Part shown: positions 25,166-37,310 of the stretch, one piece after another | Position numbering within the stretch: the stretch's first letter is position 1 | How the letters are laid out: each line of letters opens with the position of its first letter | From: Glandiceps talaboti | Taxonomy: Eukaryota; Hemichordata; Enteropneusta; Spengelidae | DNA: 64,000 nucleotides | Direction: 5' to 3' | NCBI RefSeq assembly: GCF_964340395.1 | Contig: NC_135554.1 | Location: 21,278,592 to 21,342,591, forward strand | Made by a program: the position numbers and the translations under genes | The notes under the pieces: generated by a model | Databases searched by the model: none | What the model was told of the DNA's origin: nothing | The model's input: the letters and a program-made list of their open reading frames with translations, nothing else

Positions 25166-28100
25166 AATGTACAAAATACTAGTTAACATTGTACAGGTCA
25201 AATGTACAAAATATCAGTTGACATTGTACAGGTCAAATGTACAAAATAGCAGTTGACATTGTACAGGTCAAATGTACAAAATACCAGTTGACATTGTACA
25301 GGTCAAATGTACAAAATATCAGTTGACATTATACAGGTCAAATGTACAAAATACCAGTTGACATTGTACAGGTCAAATGTACAAAATACCAGTTGACATT
25401 GTACAGGTCAAATGTACAAAATACCAGTTGACATTGTACAGGTCAAAAGTACAAAATAGCAGTAGACATTGTACATGTCAAATGTACAAAATATCAGTTG
25501 ACATTATACAGGTCAAATGTACAAAATACCAGTTGACATTGTACAGGTCAAATGTACAAAATACCAGTTGACATTGTACAGGTCAAATGTACAAAATATC
25601 AGTTGACATTGTACAGGTCAAAAGTACAAAATACCAGTTGACATTGTACATGTCAAATGTACAAAATACCAGTTGACATTGTACAGGTCAAATGTACAAA
25701 ATATCAGTTGACATTGTACAGGTCAAATGTACAAAATACCAGTTGACATTGTACAGGTCAAAAGTACAAAATAGCAGTAGACATTGTACATGTCAAATGT
25801 ACAAAATATCAGTTGACATTATACAGGTCAAATGTACAAAATACCAGTTGACATTGTACAGGTCAAATGTACAAAATACCAGTTGACATTGTACAGGTCA
25901 AATGTACAAAATGTCAGTTGACATTGTACAGGTCAAAAGTACAAAATACCAGTTGACATTGTACAGGTCAAAAGTACAAAATACCAGTTGACATTGTACA
26001 TGTCAAATGTACAAAATACCAGTTGACATTGTACAGGTCAAATGTACAAAATATCAGTTGACATTATACAGGTCAAATGTACAAAATAGCAGTTGACATT
26101 GTACATGTCAAATGTACAAAATACCAGTTGACATTGTACAGGTCAAATGTACAAAATATCAGTTGACATTATACAGGTCAAATGTACAAAATACCAGTTG
26201 ACATTGTACAGGTCAAATGTACAAAATACCAGTTGACATTGTACAGGTCAAATGTACAAAATACCAGTTGACATTGTACAGGTCAAAAGTACAAAATAGC
26301 AGTAGACATTGTACATGTCAAATGTACAAAATATCAGTTGACATTATACAGGTCAAATGTACAAAATATCAGTTGACATTGTACAGGTCAAATGTACAAA
26401 ATACCAGTTGACATTGTACAGGTCAAAAGTACAAAATACCAGTTGACATTGTACATGTCAAATGTACAAAATACCAGTTGACATTGTACAGGTCAAATGT
26501 ACAAAATATCAGTTGACATTGTACAGGTCAAATGTACAAAATACCAGTTGGCATTGTACAGGTCAAATGTACAAAATAGCAGTAGACATTGTACATGTCA
26601 AATGTACAAAATATCAGTTGACATTATACAGGTCAAATGTACAAAATACCAGTTGACATTGTACAGGTCAAATGTACAAAATATCAGTTGACATTGTACA
26701 GGTCAAAAGTACAAAATAGCAGTAGACATTGTACATGTCAAATGTACAAAATACCAGTTGACATTGTACAGGTCAAATGTACAAAATACCAGTTGACATT
26801 GTACAGGTCAAAAGTACAAAATAGCAGTAGACATTGTACATGTCAAATGTACAAAATATCAGTTGACATTGTACAGGTCAAATGTACAAAATACCAGTTG
26901 ACATTGTACAGGTCAAATGTACAAAATATCAGTTGACATTGTACAGGTCAAAAGTACAAAATACCAGTTGACATTGTACATGTCAAATGTACAAAATATC
27001 AGTTGACATTGTACATGTCAAATGTACAAAATAGCAGTTGACATTGTACATGTCAAATGTACAAAATAGCAGTTGACATTGTACATGTCAAATGTACAAA
27101 ATAGCAGTTGACATTGTACATGTCAAATGTACAAAATATCAGTTGACATTGTACAGGTCAAAAGTACAAAATAGCAGTTGACATTATACAGGTCAAATGT
27201 ACAAAATACCAGTTGACATTGTACATGTCAAATGTACAAAATACCAGTTGACATTGTACATGTCAAATGTACAAAATATCAGTTGACATTGTACAGGTCA
27301 AATGTACAAAATATCAGTTGACATTATACATGTCAAATGTACAAAATAGCAGTTGACATTGTACATGTCAAATGTACAAAATATCAGTTGACATTGTACA
27401 TGTCAAATGTACAAAATATCAGTTGACATTGTACATGTCAAATGTACAAAATATCAGTTGACATTACATGTCAAATGTACAAAATACCAGTTGACATTGT
27501 ACAGGTCAAATGTACAAAATATCAGTTGACATTGTACAGGTCAAATGTACAAAATACCAGTTGGCATTGTACAGGTCAAATGTACAAAATAGCAGTAGAC
27601 ATTGTACATGTCAAATGTACAAAATATCAGTTGACATTATACAGGTCAAATGTACAAAATACCAGTTGACATTGTACAGGTCAAATGTACAAAATATCAG
27701 TTGACATTGTACAGGTCAAAAGTACAAAATAGCAGTAGACATTGTACATGTCAAATGTACAAAATACCAGTTGACATTGTACAGGTCAAATGTACAAAAT
27801 ACCAGTTGACATTGTACAGGTCAAAAGTACAAAATAGCAGTAGACATTGTACATGTCAAATGTACAAAATATCAGTTGACATTGTACAGGTCAAATGTAC
27901 AAAATACCAGTTGACATTGTACAGGTCAAATGTACAAAATATCAGTTGACATTGTACAGGTCAAAAGTACAAAATACCAGTTGACATTGTACATGTCAAA
28001 TGTACAAAATATCAGTTGACATTGTACATGTCAAATGTACAAAATAGCAGTTGACATTGTACATGTCAAATGTACAAAATAGCAGTTGACATTGTACATG

Positions 28101-31100
28101 TCAAATGTACAAAATAGCAGTTGACATTGTACATGTCAAATGTACAAAATATCAGTTGACATTGTACAGGTCAAAAGTACAAAATAGCAGTTGACATTAT
28201 ACAGGTCAAATGTACAAAATACCAGTTGACATTGTACATGTCAAATGTACAAAATACCAGTTGACATTGTACATGTCAAATGTACAAAATATCAGTTGAC
28301 ATTGTACAGGTCAAATGTACAAAATATCAGTTGACATTATACATGTCAAATGTACAAAATAGCAGTTGACATTGTACATGTCAAATGTACAAAATATCAG
28401 TTGACATTGTACATGTCAAATGTACAAAATATCAGTTGACATTGTACATGTCAAATGTACAAAATATCAGTTGACATTACAGGTCAAATGTACAAAATAT
28501 CAGTTGACATTATACAGGTCAAATGTACAAAATAGCAGTTGACATTGTACATGTCAAATGTACAAAATACCAGTTGACATTGTACAGGTCAAATGTACAA
28601 AATATCAGTTGACATTATACAGGTCAAATGTACAAAATACCAGTTGACATTGTACAGGTCAAATGTACAAAATACCAGTTGACATTGTACAGGTCAAATG
28701 TACAAAATACCAGTTGACATTGTACAGGTCAAAAGTACAAAATAGCAGTAGACATTGTACATGTCAAATGTACAAAATATCAGTTGACATTATACAGGTC
28801 AAATGTACAAAATATCAGTTGACATTGTACAGGTCAAATGTACAAAATACCAGTTGACATTGTACAGGTCAAAAGTACAAAATACCAGTTGACATTGTAC
28901 ATGTCAAATGTACAAAATACCAGTTGACATTGTACAGGTCAAATGTACAAAATATCAGTTGACATTGTACAGGTCAAATGTACAAAATACCAGTTGGCAT
29001 TGTACAGGTCAAATGTACAAAATAGCAGTAGACATTGTACATGTCAAATGTACAAAATATCAGTTGACATTATACAGGTCAAATGTACAAAATACCAGTT
29101 GACATTGTACAGGTCAAATGTACAAAATATCAGTTGACATTGTACAGGTCAAAAGTACAAAATAGCAGTAGACATTGTACATGTCAAATGTACAAAATAC
29201 CAGTTGACATTGTACAGGTCAAATGTACAAAATACCAGTTGACATTGTACAGGTCAAAAGTACAAAATAGCAGTAGACATTGTACATGTCAAATGTACAA
29301 AATATCAGTTGACATTGTACAGGTCAAATGTACAAAATACCAGTTGACATTGTACAGGTCAAATGTACAAAATATCAGTTGACATTGTACAGGTCAAAAG
29401 TACAAAATACCAGTTGACATTGTACATGTCAAATGTACAAAATATCAGTTGACATTGTACATGTCAAATGTACAAAATAGCAGTTGACATTGTACATGTC
29501 AAATGTACAAAATAGCAGTTGACATTGTACATGTCAAATGTACAAAATAGCAGTTGACATTGTACATGTCAAATGTACAAAATATCAGTTGACATTGTAC
29601 AGGTCAAAAGTACAAAATAGCAGTTGACATTATACAGGTCAAATGTACAAAATACCAGTTGACATTGTACATGTCAAATGTACAAAATACCAGTTGACAT
29701 TGTACATGTCAAATGTACAAAATATCAGTTGACATTGTACAGGTCAAATGTACAAAATATCAGTTGACATTATACATGTCAAATGTACAAAATAGCAGTT
29801 GACATTGTACATGTCAAATGTACAAAATATCAGTTGACATTGTACATGTCAAATGTACAAAATATCAGTTGACATTGTACATGTCAAATGTACAAAATAT
29901 CAGTTGACATTACATGTCAAATGTACAAAATACCAGTTGACATTGTACAGGTCAAATGTACAAAATATCAGTTGACATTGTACAGGTCAAATGTACAAAA
30001 TACCAGTTGGCATTGTACAGGTCAAATGTACAAAATAGCAGTAGACATTGTACATGTCAAATGTACAAAATATCAGTTGACATTATACAGGTCAAATGTA
30101 CAAAATACCAGTTGACATTGTACAGGTCAAATGTACAAAATATCAGTTGACATTGTACAGGTCAAAAGTACAAAATAGCAGTAGACATTGTACATGTCAA
30201 ATGTACAAAATACCAGTTGACATTGTACAGGTCAAATGTACAAAATACCAGTTGACATTGTACAGGTCAAAAGTACAAAATAGCAGTAGACATTGTACAT
30301 GTCAAATGTACAAAATATCAGTTGACATTGTACAGGTCAAATGTACAAAATACCAGTTGACATTGTACAGGTCAAATGTACAAAATATCAGTTGACATTG
30401 TACAGGTCAAAAGTACAAAATACCAGTTGACATTGTACATGTCAAATGTACAAAATATCAGTTGACATTGTACATGTCAAATGTACAAAATAGCAGTTGA
30501 CATTGTACATGTCAAATGTACAAAATAGCAGTTGACATTGTACATGTCAAATGTACAAAATAGCAGTTGACATTGTACATGTCAAATGTACAAAATATCA
30601 GTTGACATTGTACAGGTCAAAAGTACAAAATAGCAGTTGACATTATACAGGTCAAATGTACAAAATACCAGTTGACATTGTACATGTCAAATGTACAAAA
30701 TACCAGTTGACATTGTACATGTCAAATGTACAAAATATCAGTTGACATTGTACAGGTCAAATGTACAAAATATCAGTTGACATTATACATGTCAAATGTA
30801 CAAAATAGCAGTTGACATTGTACATGTCAAATGTACAAAATATCAGTTGACATTGTACATGTCAAATGTACAAAATATCAGTTGACATTGTACATGTCAA
30901 ATGTACAAAATATCAGTTGACATTACAGGTCAAATGTACAAAATACCAGTTGACATTACAGGTCAAATGTACAAAATACCAGTTGACATTACAGGTCAAA
31001 AGTACAAAATATCAGTTGACATTGTACAGGTCAAAAGTACAAAATAGCAGTAGACATTGTACATGTCAAATGTACAAAATATCAGTTGACATTGTACAGG

Positions 31101-32448
31101 TCAAATGTACAAAATACCAGTTGACATTGTACATGTCAAATGTACAAAATATCAGTTGACATTCTACATGTCAAATGTACAAAATACCAGTTGACATTGT
31201 ACATGTCAAATGTACAAAATACCAGTTGACATTACAGGTCAAATGTACAAAATACCAGTTGACATTACAGGTCAAATGTACAAAATACCAGTTGACATTA
31301 CAGGTCAAAAGTACAAAATAACAGTTGACATTGTATAGGTCATATGCACATAATACCAACACTGTACAGGTCAAAGGTAAAAAATACCAATTGACATTGT
31401 ACATGTCAAATGTACAAAATATCAGTTGACATTGTACAGGTCAAATGTACAAAATATCAGTTGACATTGTACATGTCAAATGTACAAAATAGCAGTTGAC
31501 ATTGTACATGTCAAATGTACAAAATACCAGTTGACATTGTACAGGTCAAAGGTAAAAAATACCAGTTGACATTGTACATGTCAAATGTACAAAATAGCAG
31601 TTGACATTATACAGGTCAAATGTACAAAATACCAGTTGACATTGTACATGTCAAATGTACAAAATATCAGTTGACATTGTACATGTCGTCAAATGTACAA
31701 AATAGCAGTTGACATTGTACATGTCAAATGTACAAAATAGCAGTTGACATTGTACATGTCAAATGTACAAAATATCAGTTGACATTGTACAGGTCAAAAG
31801 TACAAAATAGCAGTTGACATTATACAGGTCAAATGTACAAAATACCAGTTGACATTGTACATGTCAAATGTACAAAATACCAGTTGACATTGTACATGTC
31901 AAATGTACAAAATACCAGTTGACATTGTACAGGTCAAAGGTAAAAAATACCAGTTGACATTGTACATGTCAAATGTACAAAATATCAGTTGACATTGTAC
32001 AGGTCAAATGTACAAAATAGCAGTTGACATTATACAGGTCAAATGTACAAAATACCAGTTGACATTGTACATGTCAAATGTACAAAATATCAGTTGACAT
32101 TGTACAGGTCAAATGTACAAAATATCAGTTGACATTATACATGTCAAATGTACAAAATAGCAGTTGACATTGTACATGTCAAATGTACAAAATATCAGTT
32201 GACATTGTACATGTCAAATGTACAAAATAGCAGTTGACATTGTACATGTCAAATGTACAAAATATCAGTTGACATTACAGGTCAAATGTACAAAATACCA
32301 GTTGACATTACAGGTCAAATGTACAAAATACCAGTTGACATTACAGGTCAAAAGTACAAAATAACAGTTGACATTGTATAGGTCATATGCACATAATACC
32401 AACACTGTACAGGTCAAAGGTAAAAAATACCAGTTGACATTGTACAGG
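25166..32448. repeat. 35-bp minisatellite, about 205 copies, with higher-order repeats
   Basis: The unit is AATGTACAAAATACCAGTTG followed by ACATTGTACAGGTCA (35 bp). Variable sites are TACC/TATC/TAGC, ACAGG/ACATG and AAATG/AAAAG. The pattern of variants repeats with a 1,013-bp period (29 units less 2 bp) and a 2,446-bp period. The 2,446-bp block is 420 + 1,013 + 1,013 bp and occurs twice in tandem (about 26,041-28,486 and 28,487-30,932). From about 30,930 units lose 2 bp (GACATTACAGG) and become irregular. A 1,043-bp period links 31,321 and 32,364. Open frames over the array are artefacts. The array fills the gap between receptor A and receptor B, starting about 190 bp upstream of the A start codon. 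Confidence 0.98.
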
Positions 32449-32496
32449 AAACAAACATACTGGGAACAAACATTCACGTGGTTACTGTTTGTGTTT

Positions 32497-32588
32497 GATA
32501 ACACTAGCTATCTCGTTCATTGACTTACACATAACACTAGCTATCTTGTTCATTGACTTACACATAACACTAGCTACCTCGTTCGTAA
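32497..32588. repeat. 34-bp direct repeat, three copies
   Basis: ATAACACTAGCTATCTCGTT followed by CATTGACTTACAC is repeated three times, just past the end of the 35-bp array. It may be an incipient minisatellite. Confidence 0.85.
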
Positions 32589-35500
32589 GGTAATAACTTG
32601 AATACATTGTGCAAGTCCCCTGACTGACCTCTTGACAACCCTTTTATACTTTATAGATGTATTGTGTTAGATGAAAAGAAGAAAGGAATTTCAATATGGC
32701 GGTTCGAGACACGCCGAACATGAAGTAAAAAAAATAAAACATATCGAAAGTAAGTGATATAAACTTCATTCGTTGTGTTATAGATTTGAACTTCTTCAGA
32801 AGTTCATGAAAGATGTGGGATTAAATCGGAAACACTACAAATTGGTGATAATGAATCAGCAAACTTTCGATTGTATTAATGTGACAGTATTTCGTAAGAC
32901 CCGACCGTATGCTTGTATGCTTGTGAAGTCAGTGAGTCATACGCTAAAAACAAAAATATATTATTAGGACATATAATCGCCTACTTTTCTAATTTTTCAC
33001 ATATTTCATATTGACAGTCTATTCCCTTATCATATTCTTACCTGGAATTACCACAATTAGGACAAATGTAACAATTTGAAAGACTGTGATTCTAGCGATA
33101 AACACTCCACTCCAACAAGTCGTTTTAACCCCAATACGTGTCAAACAAGTTGTAATAATGAAATCACACCCTAACGTATACGTCATTCGTGATCGTCATT
33201 TATGGTACTACTGTTTGATTTGTTCCGCGACTCGGCGTCAATATTGCCCCCCTCCCCCACTCCCCCTTCAGAATATAAGTTTAGCGGTCGTTTTATACCA
33301 ATGCCCTAAGCTGGTCTGGCTGATTTACTACGATACTGTTACTAATAAAATGTCAACTTAAATGACAGCTGATAGTCATTATTGATAAGTCAACTCATTC
33401 TTTACACTACGCCTCCATGTACTTTGCTGTTGTATATGGGGGGGGGGGGTTGACTGTAAATAGAAATTGATGTAGTTAAATATCGGTTGCTATTTCATCA
33501 ATGTTTCATTATTATAATTTGTGATCGCCATTTACGGTACTATTTGATTTTTCTGCGACTTAGAGTCAATATTGCCCTCAGAAAATACGTTTAGCGGTCG
33601 TGTTTGGGACAAATAGGGGACACGCCTCCACGAACTTTGCTGTATACGGGACGGGGGATTTCCATAGACTCGACCCTTCGAAAAAGATAACGTCATCGCC
33701 TGCGCGCAGTTATTCCTTTGCTGTGAGATAACTAAACAGTTTTGATATCTTTCATGCACACGCAGCATAAAAAACTAGTGTAAAACGGACGCATTTACAC
33801 TGTTGCTACCTCAACAAGTGGTTCTTGTACTACGAAGGCGACGAGGATTCGAAACTTCATTCTAGTCACCTGACATACGTGTTTGTACTACACCTTAGTT
33901 TCTGAACAACAAGCTCAGTCCAGGGGTCATAATATTTTATTTCTTGACCAGGTTAACGCATACTCTGCAAAAAAGGTTAGTGTGGACTTACTTAGTTACA
34001 AGGTAAAAGAACAACGTTTGTTGTGTAGTGTTAAGTAATTGTGTTATACATATATTTGCCTTATAGAATATCAAGATTTAATTTTCGGTTCAAAAGTTAT
34101 CTGAGGTCATAGTGGTAGTACCGCTTGAGTTTACAACCAGTCTGAATGTTTACTTTAAGTCATGTTTGCAGTTCTTGATAACAACTACCAATAGAATTTT
34201 GAACTCATAGAAAGCCGTTTACCACATTCTTTCGACATTATTTTATTTTGAGTTTGATAATTTGGTCAAAATTGGGCATGGTGTTGATCCATAGTAACTG
34301 ATGTATCGCGGTATTTCGGTGCCTAAACTGAGAGGACAAAGTTTACAAAATGGCGCAAGTAAATTATTGATGGAGTCGTTGGTGAGAGACACATATATAC
34401 TGACAAACATACACTGCATTAAACTCTTACTCAATTTTAACAACCGATAACGACGTATTCATACATTTATCGTACTTTTAATCACGTCTAGTATTGCTAA
34501 GTATGGACACATTGCAATTATGATTTTTGAAATTATACTACAGCGCACTTTGTCTTCTACTGACATACACTGTCCCCACCCACGCTCACTAAACTGTTGT
34601 CTGTGTATTATCGAATATTGGCGTTGTATTTGTCTCTCTGCAGTATTTCTCAATGTCCATCTTACACGTTACATACAATAGACAGATAAGCTTACATGTA
34701 ACACGAAATAATCGTCACATCTGACACATTACAATGTATCTCAAACGAAAGAGCTCTCTAACCCCCCCCCCCCTCCCACCCTTGTTATTCTATTTACAGG
34801 CCAACCTAAATTAATCCACTGTGTCACGGTCTGTGACTCTACTATAATAATTTTGCACTAAAGGTGAGACTTAGAGGTTGATAACTGGGCTGTGGGCTGT
34901 ACGCACGTGCACATGGTTTCGCATACCTTTGTCTGGCATTCACTGTTGTTTTAGCCTGCATCTGAAGGAAAGTGGTCTGTAAAGGGACTGCTTTAGTTAT
35001 TGCAGTGCTCGTGTGGATTTATGAATCTATTTATGACAGTGAGTTTACCTATTTTTTCCAACCTGGCAAGTCAAGGAGAGCGATACACCAATCACCGTGT
35101 ATTGAGCTTGGCATACACATTGTATGAACATAGCAAGTTTCGGGACTGAAAACTCAATAATTGTGGGTTAGAATTATTGTGTATTGATTCAATGTAATTC
35201 TGGGATATGATTAGGAATTTTCAGATATCAGGATATCTGGTTTTACCTCGGAAAAACTATATTTTTGCCTCGGACAGTATAATATTGGTAGAACTTTCCC
35301 AACGCTCCCAATGTTTACAAAGTTGACGACTGCACCTGAAAGTTAGCGAGGGGCCCGTACGTTGAATTGTAGAATTTGATGCCGAGAAGTTGGAGAGGCG
35401 CAGTGATTGCGGTTTGAAACCGACTCTTACAAATTATGTAACAGAGACTTAAACTTGGGCTCGCCAGTCAATTTTATGTAGTGGATGAGTGAGTTACTCT

Positions 35501-37310
35501 GATTTGAACACAGTTCACACGGTACTAGCAAAAGTCACACCAACAAAACCCATAGTAACAAATGTACATGCAGAAAAAACGTAAATGTGGGCAAATATTG
35601 ATTCATGATGTTAATTCTAAAACTGTTTTAGGCAAGACAAGAACATATTTATGTGCAACTTTCGTATTAAAAGCATACCATTCCAATACAAGGATAATGA
35701 TTTTGTTTAGAAATGGAGGTAAGACCCTTCGTACCTTCATAGTTCAAAACAGCTGACCGTAACTGTTGCAACGTATCCACATTTCTAATGTGTAAGATAA
35801 ACAGTGTATTTGGCAATTACCTCCTTCGCCGCCCCCATGTTAGATATCGTATCCCTATAACCATAACCATACTGGAGTCATAATTTTACAAATATTTGTA
35901 GCCATTATCATTTGTTCATGTATTCAAGTGTAGTCAAATTTTCCTAGCTGCATGAGCAACTTTACTTTACTAATAAAATCTACTTTATCGCGAGTATTGT
36001 AGAAATGACATGACTATAATATGATACCACAGCACATTTTTAGATGTCTTCAAATTTTTTTTTGAAGAATTCTTCTTCTGGATACCCTAGAATACCTGAA
36101 CACAAAATTTCAGCCCAATCGGTCCATTAGTTTTGAGGCTGTCATTTCTTTTTACTTTTGATCTTTTTTATTAATCAAGGGTTTTGACCCCAAAATGACC
36201 AAAAAAACAGGAATTGAAAATATCTTGCTGTCATAAACAAATTTGAAAAGACTTCTCGATAAAGATCATTCGGTGACAGTTTTTTTAGAGTTAGAAATTG
36301 AATATATTTTTCATTGGGAACGCACAATGTCAAAAAGTCGCACTGGCGCAAAGCAGTATGGGAAAAAACTTTCTTTGGCACACCTCACTTACACTGACTT
36401 AAGGGATATAGCCGTAACTAAAACGTTAATACGAGGACCCTGCCTTTTTTCATTCAATCTTTAGTTAGCAAATTAAAGATTAATATATATCAATATGAAC
36501 AAGAAAATGAGCATAGTTATTTTTTAATTGGAAGCAAATAATTTGATTGCGATGAATTTTGGTGTAAATTGTACACATAAGCTTATGTGAATACATTACC
36601 TACTGAGAAATAAGTAAATATAGGATTAAAATGAGAAAGAAAGACACATATAAACTGCTCAAGGTTAAATATGGTATGATATCGAAATTTCATAAAATGC
36701 ATGAATGAAACACTCTTTGACATCATATAAAAAAGCCGTGCAGAATAGTTAACTACTGGCTATGTCTGCTAAAAACATTTGAAACAAAAAATTGCGTGAA
36801 TTTTCCAAAGTGCATTGACTTTGAGTTATCCTAACCTTGTACCTAATTTTATTGCATATATTTTCAGTACATATATTCAATTTTTTTATGGTGTATAGAT
36901 AAGAAAATTAGGGTAGATCTTAAACTGTTTAACTACCTGAAGCTGGCATTGTTGCAAATGAGCTGGTCGAAACAACTAAATGTTGCATATTTTAATATGC
37001 AAAATTAAGGTCCAATGAATACATTGTAAACGCGCGGTTAGATAAGGTATGACTGAGTGGTTGGCATGACTACGGCTCGGTGTGTGAGTACTATAATACC
37101 CCAACGCTTATTTTTAATTGTTATAACATTACGTGACACAATAAACAGAACAACCAAAGCATTACTCTTTTACGAGCGAATTGAATACACTGTGACATAA
37201 TCTGTAACTCTAATAACCGATGGAGCTGAGCTAATCTGTAGGATTTATCTCTTTTTTTTATAGAAATCGAGTAAAGTGACTTAGAAGTGGAAGGCTTTAA
37301 TTATATCATC
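32589..37310. other. Intergenic region upstream of receptor B
   Basis: No gene is supported here. It contains the duplicated block above, G and C homopolymer runs (33438-33450, 34760-34771) and a dispersed-repeat fragment at about 36,060-36,165 (AAAATTTCAGCCCAATCGGT followed by CCATTAGTTTTGAGG). The short open frames lack splice logic or homology I can recognise. The promoter of receptor B should lie near its right end. Confidence 0.5.
33178..33660. repeat. Diverged direct duplication in the A-B spacer
   Basis: The blocks TGATCGTCATTTATGGTACT, GTCAATATTGCCC and GTTTAGCGGTCGT at 33189-33297 recur in the same order at 33521-33602. CTCCATGTACTTTGCTGT with a G run at 33411-33450 recurs at 33626-33658. 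Confidence 0.7.

Noticed and set aside
25166-32448. Many overlapping ORFs of 64-99 codons with MYKIPVDIVQ-like repeats
   Set aside because: They arise from the 35-bp repeat period in three frames (35 is not a multiple of 3, so the frame cycles). There is no start context, splice logic or conservation.
25166-32448. CRISPR-like array
   Set aside because: There are no unique spacers between repeats; units abut directly. The surrounding DNA is eukaryotic.
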